Source: Arsenophonus endosymbiont of Aphis craccivora | GTDB lineage: Bacteria > Pseudomonadota > Gammaproteobacteria > Enterobacterales > Enterobacteriaceae | Length of the DNA stretch: 64,000 bases | Reading direction: 5' to 3' | NCBI RefSeq assembly: GCF_013460135.1 | Contig: NZ_CP038155.1 | Location: 1,860,001-1,924,000 of the forward strand | Part shown: one piece after another, positions 10,901 to 21,868 of the stretch | Numbering within the stretch: position 1 is the first letter of the stretch | Layout of the letters: each line of letters opens with the position of its first letter | Position numbers and translations under genes: made by a program | Notes under the pieces: model-generated | The model's database searches: none | Seen by the model: only the letters and a program-made list of their open reading frames with translations | What the model was told of the DNA's origin: nothing

Positions 10901-11711
10901 CCTGTCCTTGATGCAACTGTAATTGCCCACCTTCGATACGACTATCTTTGATAGTAATCCAGCTAGAAAGACTAAATACTGCATTCTGTAATCCAGTATT
11001 ATCACGTAACCAACGACTTAACCAAGGGCGCAAATTTACATTATCTGCCTGTAAGTAAACCGTGCCGCTATTAATCACACCATTTTTATTACGAAGATTG
11101 AGTTTAATTTGAATGGCATCCTGATCTTGCTGCTGTTCAAAATTATCAAGGCTGATAAATCCTTGTGCTCGATGATATTCATTTTGATTTAACCAGGTCA
11201 GTTCAGGGATCTTTAAGGTCTTTTTTTCTGCCGACGGCGTCAGAAAAGTGATACGGCTTTCTTTTAAGGTAAAATAATCAAATTGCTGTAAAAACAATTC
11301 ATCTAAAGCATCTAAATCAAAATGACTAAAATCGCCTTCACTGACAAATTCAAGTGGTTTATAACAATCTGCATTTAATTGATAGAAAATAATATCCCGA
11401 AAACGGAGATGTAAAGAAAAGAGTGAACGCCATATATCAAGTGAAAATTTTATTTTCTTTACCTGAATATTCACTTTTTTCGTGCTGACACTGACATCAG
11501 AAAACGTTAATACTGGTCCAAAAGAGACCCATTCACCTTCAATATGACCAATTTTAAACGGTATTCCTGTTAATGATTGCAGCTGTCCTTCAAGTTGATT
11601 GCGATATTCATTAATTTGTGGAAGAAAAAGACGTAGTACAATAATGGCCAATGCCATAATAAGTACTATTATTGCGCTTATGGCTACCAATACCTTAGGT
11701 AGTCGTTTCAC
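7890..11711 (-). CDS. yhdP: AsmA-like phospholipid transport protein YhdP
   Basis: YhdP is a very large inner-membrane-anchored, periplasm-spanning protein that, with TamB and YdbH, moves phospholipids to the outer membrane. The 1273 residues match the family length. One N-terminal membrane segment (about residues 7-29) is followed by the long beta-rich DUF3971 region and an AsmA-like C-terminus with VNLVRRDMNLEAIITPEI and AFAVNPLTGAVVFAA. The start is a GTG at 11711 behind AAGGAGAGA; an overlapping ATG is out of frame. It is striking that such a long target has no lesion, arguing for selection. Downstream of rng on the same strand. Confidence 0.94.
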   Translation of the reverse strand: MKRLPKVLVAISAIIVLIMALAIIVLRLFLPQINEYRNQLEGQLQSLTGIPFKIGHIEGEWVSFGPVLTFSDVSVSTKKVNIQVKKIKFSLDIWRSLFSLHLRFRDIIFYQLNADCYKPLEFVSEGDFSHFDLDALDELFLQQFDYFTLKESRITFLTPSAEKKTLKIPELTWLNQNEYHRAQGFISLDNFEQQQDQDAIQIKLNLRNKNGVINSGTVYLQADNVNLRPWLSRWLRDNTGLQNAVFSLSSWITIKDSRIEGGQLQLHQGQANWQVDGQEHQLAVDDLLLTLHRQENGWLFNIPQLQHLKTDQQQWLEGQSSLLYLPQSKADENHWRIRINNIQLERLRTIIPIFSFFTPEFISDWQKRQPKGQLVALALDITPGKPEKALIDATWQDISWIRWKDIPSVSHFSGSLRGSQQSGRCSFNLNNSFIEYAPMFKVPLEISAGQGTIFWSEEGQSRQIWSEDLMLQAKSLSTTGDFRYQTAKDQPPILSILAGAKLTDAGDAWRYFPTTLMGKDLSDYLTKAIISGHVDAATMVFHGDPANFPFKKKNGQFQVVVPLRDATFKYQTDWPTIFDLDIDLNFERNGLWMSAPSVKLGDAKAVDLSADIADYSQSKLLIKSNITGDGQAIHNYFIHSPMEGSIGKALDAVKIGGNVSGKLMLDIPLERNSGSVIASGPVDLKNNDVDITAIDSQLEQLTGRFYFRNGDLKSEKLQAEWFGQPINLTFNTINERQNYQINVNVGGNWQAKKIAILPKSITRQLAGSTAWQGQVNIQLPNQLKQNPTLSIALNSKLDKLTSKFPALDSKQVRQLGDMQIRASGDTRQLQIYGDVGKQVSFNSQWQFTEKQVRLLKVAIQPYTAKGVVLPDSPLVMINLPEINDPKWLSFLTSFSSLNLAPQSYGKSFVIPDIAIVNLPKITFAKQQWNNMACTINKTAELTTIVVDSDNLKGSLSIPKQGDWQAKINYLYFNPETSFQQQNYVAINNLAQRYDISAWPNMNIYCSECWLAGYKLGELKAQVIRNRQTLILKEGSLINSSTDLKISGIWHADQQNSTTIKGILKGNRFDDLAAYYGILVPIKQAPFKIDFDLNWAAVPWQPDVASLNGNLSFKLAKGAIAQMGGGVAGQLLRFISFDALLRKLQLDFSDTFSDDFAFDAIRGNANIKNGILNTDNFYIDGLMADITIHGKINLVRRDMNLEAIITPEIATTVSVATAFAVNPLTGAVVFAATRVLGPLWSKISVIRYRITGSLEQPKIDETLRQLKENQRDDK

Positions 11712-11765
11712 CCATCTCTCCTTCCAAAAGAAGTTACTACAATGGCAATCTAACCACTATCATAA

Positions 11766-13235
11766 CTACATCATAACGACATCAAACTGTTCCTGACTAT
11801 ACAGTGACTCAATTTGGACTTTGACAGATTTGCCAACAAAAATTTCTACTTCGGCCAATATATGAGATTCATCACCATTTAATGCTTCAACAACTGCCGC
11901 TGAAGCATAGACTAAGAAACGATTGGCATCGATAGTACGATTTATACGAACAATTTCACGTAAAATTTCATAACAGACTGTTTCTACCGATTTTACTGTT
12001 CCTCTACCCTGGCAAGTCGGGCATTCATCACATAGAACATGTTCAAGGCTCTCACGTGTTCTTTTGCGTGTCATCTCGACCAATCCTAGTTGAGAAAAAC
12101 CATTAATGGTGGTTTTAACCCGATCTTTTAATAATGATTGTTCCAACGATGCCAAAACACGACGACGATGCTCCGGATCAAGCATATCAATAAAATCGAT
12201 AATAATAATACCGCCTAGGTTGCGTAACCTTAACTGCCTCGCTATAGCTTTTGACGCTTCAATATTGGTATTAAAAATGGTCTCTTCCAGATTACGGTGA
12301 CCAACAAAAGCACCAGTATTAATATCAATAGTGGTCATTGCTTCAGTTTGATCAATAATTAGGTAACCACCTGATTTTAATTCAACTTTACGTTCTAAAG
12401 CACGTTGGATCTCTTTCTCAACATCATACAGATCTAATATTGGTAATGGTCCTTGATACAGTTCAAGTTTTACTGTCATTTCAGGCACATATTCATCAAT
12501 AAAATCTTTTAATGAAATAAAAGTCAGGTTTGAATCAACACGGATCCGATCTAATGAAGCACCGGCAAAATCACGAATGATACGATTTGCCAAAGCCAGT
12601 TCACGATAAATCTGCATACGGGACTTATGACGTTTTTTACGTTCAACAATTTTAGCCCATAAACGCTTCAAGAAAGCGGCATCTTGAGCCAGTTCATCAT
12701 CACCGATCCCTTCTGCCGCAGTACGAATAATGAAGCCACCATGCTCATCACAAAATAGCTCAATAATATTTTTCAAACGTTCTCGTTCTTCTTCACCTTC
12801 AATGCGTTGGGAAACGCCGACATGAGAAGCGCCCGGCATAAAAACCAGATAACGGGATGGTAATGTGATATCAGTTGTTAAACGAGCCCCTTTTGTTCCT
12901 AGCGGATCTTTAACCACCTGTACCATAATATCTTGCCCTTGCCGAACCAATTCGCCGATATCACGTACATGAAAGTTTTTTTGTTCGTCGCCGGCAATGC
13001 ATTCGGTATGAGGCATAATATCTGAGGCATGAAGAAAAGCGGACTTTTCCAAGCCAATATCAACAAAGGCCGCCTGCATACCGGGCAAGACTCGACTCAC
13101 ACGACCTTTGTAAATATTACCTACAATGCCTCTTTTAGCTTCACGCTCAATATGAATTTCGTGTAACACGCCACCATCAATATAAGCCACCCGTGTTTCA
13201 GAGGGGGTTACATTGACTAATAGTTCAGCTACCAT
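11766..13235 (-). CDS. rng: Ribonuclease G
   Basis: RNase G cleaves the 16S rRNA 5' leader and some mRNAs. From MVAELLVNVTPSETRV the protein is 489 residues, the E. coli length; an in-frame ATG three codons upstream (13244) is possible but would sit too close to the AGGAATGAGAG ribosome-binding site. Domains: S1 RNA-binding domain near residues 35-125, then the RNase E/G catalytic domain with metal-binding aspartates in MTTIDINTGAFVGHRN and IIIIDFIDML, then the zinc-link CPTCQGRGTVK. It overlaps the yhdE stop by 11 bp. Intact. Confidence 0.97.
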   Translation of the reverse strand: MVAELLVNVTPSETRVAYIDGGVLHEIHIEREAKRGIVGNIYKGRVSRVLPGMQAAFVDIGLEKSAFLHASDIMPHTECIAGDEQKNFHVRDIGELVRQGQDIMVQVVKDPLGTKGARLTTDITLPSRYLVFMPGASHVGVSQRIEGEEERERLKNIIELFCDEHGGFIIRTAAEGIGDDELAQDAAFLKRLWAKIVERKKRHKSRMQIYRELALANRIIRDFAGASLDRIRVDSNLTFISLKDFIDEYVPEMTVKLELYQGPLPILDLYDVEKEIQRALERKVELKSGGYLIIDQTEAMTTIDINTGAFVGHRNLEETIFNTNIEASKAIARQLRLRNLGGIIIIDFIDMLDPEHRRRVLASLEQSLLKDRVKTTINGFSQLGLVEMTRKRTRESLEHVLCDECPTCQGRGTVKSVETVCYEILREIVRINRTIDANRFLVYASAAVVEALNGDESHILAEVEIFVGKSVKVQIESLYSQEQFDVVMM

Positions 13236-13821
13236 AGCTCTCATTCCTATTATTTAACGCCAGAAACTTGGTCAATAATTCATCTGTTTCAACTAACGGT
13301 AACCCTACTACAGCGTGATAACTTCCGACAATCCGCTTAACAAAACAGCCACCTTTACCATGGATAGCATAAGCTCCTGCCTTGTCCATCTGCTCACCCG
13401 ACAAGATATATTGATCGATTTCTTTATTTGTTAATTGCCGCAATGTCACTTTGGTGACAATTAAATCATGCAATGTATTTCGCTTATCTGAGAACGCGAT
13501 TGCAGTCATCACCTGGTGTTTTTTACCTGAAAGTTGTCTTAATATATGCGCAGCATGGTTTTCATCTTTAGGCTTACCAAAAATATTTCCGTCACTTACG
13601 ACAATAGTATCCGCACCTAACACTGGGTAGGGTTTTTCTGCCATATCAACACCCGCCTGAGATTTTTCACATGCTAAGCGAATAACATACTCACAGGCTG
13701 TCTCTCCTTCGTAACATAATTCAGATATATCAGGGAGAATAATGTCAAATAACCATCCTAGCTGCTCAATTAACTTACGCCTTCTTGGCGAAGCTGACGC
13801 TAAATAAATTCTATTTACCAT
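13225..13821 (-). CDS. yhdE: Maf-family nucleotide pyrophosphatase YhdE
   Basis: Maf enzymes hydrolyse non-canonical or pyrimidine NTPs (dTTP, UTP) to monophosphates. The family start YLASASPRRRKLIEQLGW, the catalytic segment PVLGADTIVV and the GSYHAVVGLPLVET motif are all present. I take the start at MVNRIYLAS (198 residues, GAG-containing leader) rather than the ATG seven codons upstream, because family members begin just before the first beta strand. It is cotranscribed with mreD upstream and rng downstream. Intact. Confidence 0.94.
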   Translation of the reverse strand: MVNRIYLASASPRRRKLIEQLGWLFDIILPDISELCYEGETACEYVIRLACEKSQAGVDMAEKPYPVLGADTIVVSDGNIFGKPKDENHAAHILRQLSGKKHQVMTAIAFSDKRNTLHDLIVTKVTLRQLTNKEIDQYILSGEQMDKAGAYAIHGKGGCFVKRIVGSYHAVVGLPLVETDELLTKFLALNNRNESYGS

Positions 13822-13863
13822 AGAAAAAACTCTCAGAAACAATATACACTTGGCTGCCCATTT

Positions 13864-14352
13864 TTAACGAACTAAAAACTGACGTCGAACTTTGCGCAAT
13901 AATAAAAACATCCAAGGCCACAAGATGGCATTAATCAAACAATTCCAGAATACTTCGGGATGAAATAATACTAGAGAGGAAAGAAACTCCGCCCAGAAGA
14001 TCGTAAAATTCATAACCACTGATAATCCAGCAATAACAAGGGATTGTTGCCACAGTGCCATATTACGAAGAAGCTGATGTTTATACGATACCAAATAACA
14101 AATCATACTATAAGCTAATGCATGTACAGCAAGAGCTGAACCTTGGATCAGATCCATAAAGATCCCCAAAAAAAATCCTGTGCCTACACTAACTCGATGC
14201 GGCAAAGCCATAACCCAATAAATTAAAATTAATGCTAACCATGTGGGGCGATAATAAAGAAACTGCTCAGGCCAGGGCACTTGCTCTAGGATTATTGCAA
14301 TTAAACAGGACAGCCAAATGATCCACCGCCCATTTCCACGGTATTGATCCAT
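13864..14352 (-). CDS. mreD: Rod shape-determining protein MreD
   Basis: MreD is the small polytopic membrane partner of MreB and MreC in the lateral-wall elongasome. The 162-residue protein is almost entirely hydrophobic with about five membrane segments and the family signature VGTGFFLGIFMDLIQGSALA. It matches the E. coli length and sits between mreC and yhdE as expected. Intact. Confidence 0.96.
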   Translation of the reverse strand: MDQYRGNGRWIIWLSCLIAIILEQVPWPEQFLYYRPTWLALILIYWVMALPHRVSVGTGFFLGIFMDLIQGSALAVHALAYSMICYLVSYKHQLLRNMALWQQSLVIAGLSVVMNFTIFWAEFLSSLVLFHPEVFWNCLINAILWPWMFLLLRKVRRQFLVR

Positions 14353-14394
14353 TTTATGTTTCCTTTAGTTGCCTTGATTTCACGGTAGCAATTC

Positions 14395-15384
14395 CTACTG
14401 AGCGACCAAAGGAGGTTGCTCGACATTTTTTTTCATTTCTGTTGACGGTAGCTGTGGCCCTTGAAGCTCGTTTGGGCCAGGAAACACCTGGGGCAGAATC
14501 TTCATTAAACGTTCATTTGCTGCGCGATATACTTCTGATGGAGGTAAAGGATGAGAAGGATCGCTAGAGTTTCCCCATAGCAATAAAAGATAGCGTAGTC
14601 TTTGTAAATCTGCGGTAGGCCGAGCATGGATAATCGTATAAGCGCGCTGGGTATCATGTCTTACGGAAGAAACAGTCGCAACTGGGTAACCTTCAGGAAA
14701 ACGCCCGCCTAAACCAGAAGTAACTATTACATCACCAATACGTATATCAATATTATCTGGTAAAGGTTCAAGTTGAAGATCATCACTACATCCTGTACCC
14801 ACTGCAATAACCCGAATATCATTACGTAATACTTGTATAGGTAATGCATGCGTTGTGTCGCAAATCAGTAAAACACGACTATTAAACTGGCTCACTGAGA
14901 TAACCTGTCCAACAACACCTTTATCACTAATAACAGGCTGGCCTTCATAAACACCATCATGTAAACCTTTATCAATCACAATTTGATCTCGATAAGGTGT
15001 ATTCGCACCTGAAAGCGCTTGAGTAACCATCATGTGTTCATCCTGACGTAGAGGTGAACCCAATAGCTCACGTAATCTAGCATTTTCCTGTTTAAGTTGT
15101 CCAAGTAATAAATTATCTGCTTTTTTTAATAAAACCTCTTTCTTCAATGCTTTATTTTCAAAAAGAAGTTGATCTCTTCTCGCCAATGCATCTGAAATAT
15201 TATCAAGCAGGTCTCGCGGACCATTTACCAAAAAATAAAAAGGACTAACAGCCGTATCTAAATAACTACGTATTTTATTAAAAGTATCAAATTGACGATC
15301 AAAAGCAACCAACGCGATTGCAACAACGATCGCAATAATAATACGTAATTGTAGGGATGGCCCTCGACTAAAGATCGGCTTCAT
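14395..15384 (-). CDS. mreC: Rod shape-determining protein MreC
   Basis: MreC is a bitopic inner-membrane protein whose periplasmic part binds PBP2 and MreD. Visible are a membrane segment at about residues 13-29, a coiled-coil stretch around residues 60-105 (RRDQLLFENKALKKEVLLKK and beyond), and the beta-domains containing GVVGQVISVSQFNSRVLLI and GDVIVTSGLGGRFPEG. The proline-rich C-terminal tail is short. At 329 residues it is close to E. coli (367) with differences mainly in the tail. Intact. Confidence 0.96.
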   Translation of the reverse strand: MKPIFSRGPSLQLRIIIAIVVAIALVAFDRQFDTFNKIRSYLDTAVSPFYFLVNGPRDLLDNISDALARRDQLLFENKALKKEVLLKKADNLLLGQLKQENARLRELLGSPLRQDEHMMVTQALSGANTPYRDQIVIDKGLHDGVYEGQPVISDKGVVGQVISVSQFNSRVLLICDTTHALPIQVLRNDIRVIAVGTGCSDDLQLEPLPDNIDIRIGDVIVTSGLGGRFPEGYPVATVSSVRHDTQRAYTIIHARPTADLQRLRYLLLLWGNSSDPSHPLPPSEVYRAANERLMKILPQVFPGPNELQGPQLPSTEMKKNVEQPPLVAQ

Positions 15385-15487
15385 GAGTTATTTTGATAAA
15401 AAATAAATAAACGTTAAACATTAACATCGCTATACATAAATTAAGGAGGAGCGCCATCCTTAAGTTCCTCCTTCTATTGGTTAACGT

Positions 15488-17149
<1,662 letters not shown>

Positions 17150-17207
17150 ATGAAAGCCTTGCTATTAGAACAAGAAAATCAAGCATTAAAAGCCAGTATA
17201 AAATCGA

Positions 17208-18262
17208 GGCTTTGTTGAATAAATCAGAATTAGCCGACAGGATTGCTCCCTCTGCTACAGCTGTTATCCGATCCTGACGCTGTGTGGCATACCCAACAAC
17301 GTCATACGGTTCAGCGCTTTGACCATCGCCATTGCTTCACCTACCTGAGCCTCATAGTCACGCAGCCTCAGATGGCCACCCAGCAAAGTTTTTATGCGGA
17401 ACATCGCTGTTTCTGCCACTGAACGCCGGTGATAACCTACTTTCTTTTTCCACATATCATTACTCCTACTCAGACGCTGATTCGCCACCGCATAGTTACG
17501 TTCATGGTACTTGTCCGGCCAGTATTTCGCTCCGCTTCGCGGCGGGATAAGGGGCCTGATTTTCTTTCTTAGCAACGCGTCGTGGCAGTAACAGGCGTCA
17601 TAAGCACCGTCTGCTAACACTTCCCTGATTTTCCGGTGGTTTTGGTTAATCAGGCCCGGCAGTGCCTGCGCATCTGTCGTTCCGCTGAGCGATAAGTCGG
17701 CACAGATAATCTCATGAGTCACACTGTCTGCTGCCAGATGAAGCTTGCGCCACACTCTTCGTCTGTCAGCCCCATGCTGCCTGACTTTCCTTTCACCTTC
17801 GCCAAAGACCTTCAGACCGGTACTGTCGATGACCAGATGCGAGATTTCACCACGCGTTGGCGTTTTTATGCTGATGTTGACGCTCTTTGCTCGTCTGCTG
17901 ACCAGCGAGTAGTCCGGACAGCACAGCGGCAAAGACATGAGTTTAAAAATCGAATCAACGAAGCCCTGTAATGCCCGGAGCGACAGGTTAAACACACGCT
18001 TCATCATCAGGACAGTGGTAACAGCCATATCGCTGTAGTAAAGCGGCCGGCCACGACCTTCAGGCGAAGAACTGTCAGTCCATCCAGCGATGGCCGACTC
18101 ATCAAGCCAGACCGTCAGGGAACCGCGTTGTCTGAGTGCCTTGTTGTACGCGGGCCAGTTGGTAATTTTAAACTTTTGCTTTGCCATGGGGACCTGATGT
18201 TGAAACGAATTTAGCGATCAGCTCCGCCAATCACCTAAAAGTTCGATTTATTCAACAAAGCC
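17208..18262 (-). mobile_element. IS903-group (IS5 family) insertion sequence, copy 1, intact
   Basis: 1055 bp bounded by imperfect terminal inverted repeats whose outer 18 bases are GGCTTTGTTGAATAAATC. It is flanked by a perfect 9-bp duplication TAAAATCGA (17199-17207 and 18263-18271), the duplication size of IS903. It inserted within codons 19-20 of acuI. The encoded transposase is full length. The right end beyond the transposase start carries the 75-bp leader common to all six copies. Confidence 0.97.
17264..18187 (-). CDS. IS903-group transposase, copy 1
   Basis: A 307-residue DDE transposase, the length of IS903 transposase. Asp121 (HLVIDSTG), Asp193 (ADGAYDACY) and Glu259 (RRSVAETAMFRIK) form the catalytic triad, with the Y-(2)-R-(3)-E-(6)-K signature of IS4/IS5-type enzymes. 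It differs from the consensus of the other copies at a few positions: Leu191 instead of Ser beside Asp193, and Tyr for His near residue 232. Leu191 next to a catalytic aspartate could reduce activity; this is inference. Confidence 0.95.
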   Translation of the reverse strand: MAKQKFKITNWPAYNKALRQRGSLTVWLDESAIAGWTDSSSPEGRGRPLYYSDMAVTTVLMMKRVFNLSLRALQGFVDSIFKLMSLPLCCPDYSLVSRRAKSVNISIKTPTRGEISHLVIDSTGLKVFGEGERKVRQHGADRRRVWRKLHLAADSVTHEIICADLSLSGTTDAQALPGLINQNHRKIREVLADGAYDACYCHDALLRKKIRPLIPPRSGAKYWPDKYHERNYAVANQRLSRSNDMWKKKVGYHRRSVAETAMFRIKTLLGGHLRLRDYEAQVGEAMAMVKALNRMTLLGMPHSVRIG

Positions 18263-19337
18263 TAAAATCGATCGATGACACACTTTTACACTCTGATGAC
18301 GTTACCGTAGATATTTATTGGTCTACACTAAACTACAAAGATGCTTTAGCTATTACTGGTAAAGGAAAAATTATCCGCCAATTCCCGATGGTACCAGGCA
18401 TCGATTTTGCTGGTATCATTAAGTCTTCAACAGATGCAAAATTTCAAGTCGGCCAACAAGTTTTACTGACCGGTTGGGGTGTTGGTGAAAACCATTGGGG
18501 GGGGATTAGCAGAACAAGCGCGTGTACCAGCCAAATGGTTAACAGCTATTCCTGACAAAATGACTATGCGACAAGCGATGATAATCGGCACCGCTGGTTT
18601 TACCGCTATGCTCTGTATAATGGCGTTGGAAGCAAACGGCGTAACCATTGATAAAGGCAACATTGTTGTGACAGGAGCCAGTGGTGGTGTAGGTAGTACC
18701 GCAATTCATCTGCTGGATAAACTTGGTTATTCCGTCACAGCAGTAACTGGTCGGGAGAGTAATATCGATTACTTAAAAGCACTTGGCGCTAAACAAGTGC
18801 TGCTACGTAAAGAGTTTACTACCATACCTCATCCTTTAGAAAAGCAACGTTGGGCAGGAGCTATTGATACCGTTGGCGGCAATATATTAGCAACCGTTAT
18901 TTCACAAATGTGCTATTCAGGTACAATAGCAGCATGTGGTCTGGCCGCTGATATTATGTTATCGACAACAGTGATGCCTTTTATTCTGCGTAATGTACGA
19001 CTACAAGGGATAGACTCGGTGATGGTTCCAACGATCAAACGCCCACAGATATGGCAACGGTTAGCCAATTTATTACCCGATAGTTTTTATCAATTAACAA
19101 CCACAGAGATCCCGTTAGAAAAAGTGATTGATTATGCCGATAAATTAATCAATAACCAAATCACTGGCCGGACACTGGTAAAAATACGTTAAATTTTTCG
19201 AGCCAATCTTGCTGATTAGACTAAAATTTTGCTGCTAATTGCTATGAAATGTTTATAATATCGCTCTCTGTCGTCAAAATAAACGTTTTCATTATGAGAA
19301 AAAGATGACAAACTATTAGCATAAAGTTATGTTGTCT

Positions 19338-19379
19338 AATTATCAATTATCAATTATCAATTATCAATTATCAATTATC
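19338..19379 (+). repeat. Heptamer tandem repeat (AATTATC x 6) upstream of aroQ
   Basis: Six perfect head-to-tail copies of AATTATC end three bases before the GGAG ribosome-binding sequence of aroQ. The position in the 5' untranslated or promoter region means copy-number change would alter spacing of aroQ expression signals. A second heptamer array with a different unit follows fis (26173-26221). Confidence 0.95.
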
Positions 19380-19398
19380 AGTCGGAGATACCCGCAAA

Positions 19399-19896
19399 AT
19401 GGCAAAAGATTTCCACATTTTGCTGCTAAATGGCCCAAATTTAAATATGCTGGGGACGAGAGAACCACTATTCTATGGTGCTCTTACACTTCAGGATATT
19501 GTTCACCAAACGAACCAAAAAGCAAAACAATTAGGAGTTAAATTAAGTCATTTTCAATCTAATGCGGAACATGAGCTTATTAATGAAATCCATCAAGCTC
19601 AAGGAAAAATCGACTTTATATTGATTAATCCGGCCGCATTAACGCATACTAGTGTGGCTTTACGCGATGCAATATTAAGCGTTGCTATTCCATTTTATGA
19701 GATCCACCTTACTAATATTTATGCACGTGAGCCATTCAGGCATAACTCCTATCTCTCCGATATTGCAAACGGTGTCATCTGTGGTTTCCGTGCTGCTGGT
19801 TATATTTTTGCATTAGAAGCTGCGGTTAAATTCTTATTAAATATCGAAGAATTAGCAACCATTGATGAATCCCAACCTAATAAATGTAAAGAATAA
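19399..19896 (+). CDS. aroQ: 3-dehydroquinate dehydratase, type II
   Basis: AroQ dehydrates 3-dehydroquinate in the shikimate pathway. Substrate loop [17 protein letters not shown] holds the catalytic Arg and Tyr; [14 protein letters not shown] and [20 protein letters not shown] include the conserved histidines. At 165 residues it is a little longer than the ~150 usual, with a polar C-terminal extension. A type II enzyme next to accBC is the arrangement in Yersinia, Proteus and relatives but not E. coli, which uses type I AroD. It likely forms an operon with accB, 17 bp downstream. Intact. Confidence 0.96.
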   Translation: MAKDFHILLLNGPNLNMLGTREPLFYGALTLQDIVHQTNQKAKQLGVKLSHFQSNAEHELINEIHQAQGKIDFILINPAALTHTSVALRDAILSVAIPFYEIHLTNIYAREPFRHNSYLSDIANGVICGFRAAGYIFALEAAVKFLLNIEELATIDESQPNKCKE

Positions 19897-19913
19897 AAAT
19901 ACGGCATTAATTT

Positions 19914-20384
19914 ATGGATATTCGTAAAATTAAAAAATTGATTGAGCTTGTTGAAGAATCTGGCATTTCTGAACTAGAAATTTCGGAAGGTGAAGAATCA
20001 GTGCGTATTAGCCGTACAATCGTGCAGAATTTACCGAATTTACAACAGTATATGGCAGCGCCAACCACGCATCAACCGGCTTTAGCAAACGCCATTGCAC
20101 CTTCTCAAATTTTACCTGAAACAACAAATGATAAAAAAGCAGAGATCAGTGGTTATACTGTTCGCTCGCCAATGGTAGGTACCTTCTACCGAGCGCCAAG
20201 TCCAGAAGCAAAACCATTTGTTGAAGTCGGCCAAACGGTTAAGCTAGGGGATCCTCTATGTATTGTCGAAGCGATGAAAATGATGAATCAGATCGAAGCA
20301 GACAAAGCAGGTGTAGTTAAAGCAATTCTGCTGGAAAATGGAGAAGCGGTTGAATTTGACGAGCCATTGGTTATCATCGAATAA
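19914..20384 (+). CDS. accB: Biotin carboxyl carrier protein of acetyl-CoA carboxylase
   Basis: AccB carries the biotin that AccC carboxylates for malonyl-CoA synthesis. N-terminal helix [18 protein letters not shown], a flexible proline/alanine linker around residues 45-75, and the C-terminal biotinyl domain with Lys122 in VEAMKMMNQ. Length 156 is identical to E. coli. accC starts 11 bp downstream. Intact. Confidence 0.98.
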   Translation: MDIRKIKKLIELVEESGISELEISEGEESVRISRTIVQNLPNLQQYMAAPTTHQPALANAIAPSQILPETTNDKKAEISGYTVRSPMVGTFYRAPSPEAKPFVEVGQTVKLGDPLCIVEAMKMMNQIEADKAGVVKAILLENGEAVEFDEPLVIIE

Positions 20385-20395
20385 CGAGGCATCCT

Positions 20396-21742
20396 ATGCT
20401 TAAAAAAATTGTTATCGCCAACCGTGGCGAAATTGCTTTACGCATTTTACGTGCCTGTAAAGAACTAAAAATAAAAACCGTCGCCGTGTATTCTGCCGCC
20501 GATCGTGACTTAAAACATGTATTACTTGCTGATGAAACTGTCTGTATCGGGCCTGCCGCTTCAGCTGAAAGTTATCTTAATATTCCAACAATCATCTCGG
20601 CAGCAGAAATTACTGCTGCAGAAGCCATTCACCCTGGTTATGGTTTTCTATCTGAAAATGCCGACTTTGCCGAAAAAGTGGAACGTTCTGGTTTTATATT
20701 CATTGGTCCCAAACCAGAAACTATTCGACTCATGGGTGATAAAGTTTCTGCCATTGAGGCGATGAAAAAAGCCGGTGTTCCTTGTGTTCCTGGCTCAGAC
20801 GGGCCTTTAGGAAATGAGATAAAAACCAATAAAACAATTGCTAATCGAATTGGCTACCCAGTTATTATTAAAGCATCTGGTGGCGGTGGTGGCCGCGGTA
20901 TGCGCGTTGTTCGTAACGAAAATGAGCTAGAACAAGCCATTACCCTAACTGGCGCCGAAGCCAAAGCTGCCTTTAATAATAGTATGGTTTATATGGAGAA
21001 GTTCCTGGAAAATCCACGCCATATTGAAATTCAAGTACTTACTGACGGTCAAGGCAATGCGATTTATTTAGCCGAACGTGATTGCTCAATGCAACGTCGC
21101 CATCAAAAAGTGGTTGAAGAAGCGCCTGCACCAGGTATAAAAGTTGATATGCGTAAAAGCATTGGCGAGCGCTGTGCAAAAGCTTGTCTTGATATCGATT
21201 ATCGCGGTGCCGGTACTTTTGAATTCCTTTATGAAAATGGCGAATTCTACTTTATTGAAATGAATACGCGTATTCAAGTTGAGCATCCTGTGACGGAAAT
21301 GATCACTGGGGTTGATCTGATTAAAGAACAGTTAAGGATCGCTTCTGGCTTGCCGCTATCTATCAAACAAAAAGATGTTAAAATTCATGGGCATGCAATA
21401 GAGTGCCGAATTAATGCAGAAGATGCAAATACCTTCTTGCCAAGTCCGGGTAAAATTACTCGCCTCCATATTCCTGGTGGTTTTGGTATACGTTGGGAAT
21501 CACACATTTATGCAGGTTACACCGTTCCATCCTACTATGACTCTATGATTGGTAAGCTGATCACATATGGTGAAACCCGGGAAATTGCTATCCTTCGGAT
21601 GAAAAATGCCTTATCTGAATTAATTATTGATGGCATTAAAACTAACATAGAATTACAACAAAAAATTATGGATGACAGCAATTTTTTCAAAGGTGGTACC
21701 AATATCCATTACCTGGAAAAAAAACTCGCTTCACAGGAATAA
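20396..21742 (+). CDS. accC: Biotin carboxylase subunit of acetyl-CoA carboxylase
   Basis: AccC is the ATP-grasp enzyme that carboxylates AccB-bound biotin. Order of domains: N-terminal biotin carboxylase domain ([17 protein letters not shown]), ATP-grasp with glycine loop [10 protein letters not shown], catalytic [18 protein letters not shown], and C-terminal domain with [12 protein letters not shown]. 448 residues against 449 in E. coli. Cotranscribed with accB. Intact, as expected for an essential gene. Confidence 0.98.
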   Translation: MLKKIVIANRGEIALRILRACKELKIKTVAVYSAADRDLKHVLLADETVCIGPAASAESYLNIPTIISAAEITAAEAIHPGYGFLSENADFAEKVERSGFIFIGPKPETIRLMGDKVSAIEAMKKAGVPCVPGSDGPLGNEIKTNKTIANRIGYPVIIKASGGGGGRGMRVVRNENELEQAITLTGAEAKAAFNNSMVYMEKFLENPRHIEIQVLTDGQGNAIYLAERDCSMQRRHQKVVEEAPAPGIKVDMRKSIGERCAKACLDIDYRGAGTFEFLYENGEFYFIEMNTRIQVEHPVTEMITGVDLIKEQLRIASGLPLSIKQKDVKIHGHAIECRINAEDANTFLPSPGKITRLHIPGGFGIRWESHIYAGYTVPSYYDSMIGKLITYGETREIAILRMKNALSELIIDGIKTNIELQQKIMDDSNFFKGGTNIHYLEKKLASQE

Positions 21743-21868
21743 ACTTTTCTATTCACCTTTCATCACAATAGGGTACGGAATGTACCCTAATTTTTGATAC
21801 TTTTTCTGAAGATAATCTTTAACTAATATACAAACCCTCAGATTAAATTTTTACTACCAGGAGAACCA

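Larger units (their letters stand above)
17150..19192 (+). pseudogene. acuI: acuI/yhdH acrylyl-CoA reductase, split by IS copy 1 and frameshifted
   Basis: AcuI is an NADPH-dependent MDR-family reductase that detoxifies acrylyl-CoA. The first 18 codons (MKALLLEQENQALKASI) lie before the IS at 17208; the rest resumes at 18263 after a 9-bp target duplication (VDIYWSTLNYKDALAITGKG, FPMVPGIDFAGII). A run of eight G at 18497-18504, where seven would keep the frame, adds a second independent lesion within HWGG. The 3' part is then open to 19192 and includes the nucleotide-binding segment VTGASGGVGSTAIHLL. Non-functional. Confidence 0.95.

Noticed and set aside
17714-17971. 85- and 72-codon ORFs opposite to the transposase, repeated in each IS copy
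   Set aside because: They are antisense shadows inside the transposase gene and recur only because the IS recurs; no independent start signals or family similarity.
19329-19541. ORF with N-terminal repeats overlapping aroQ
   Set aside because: Its repetitive N-terminus is simply translation of the heptamer array, and the rest is out of frame with aroQ.
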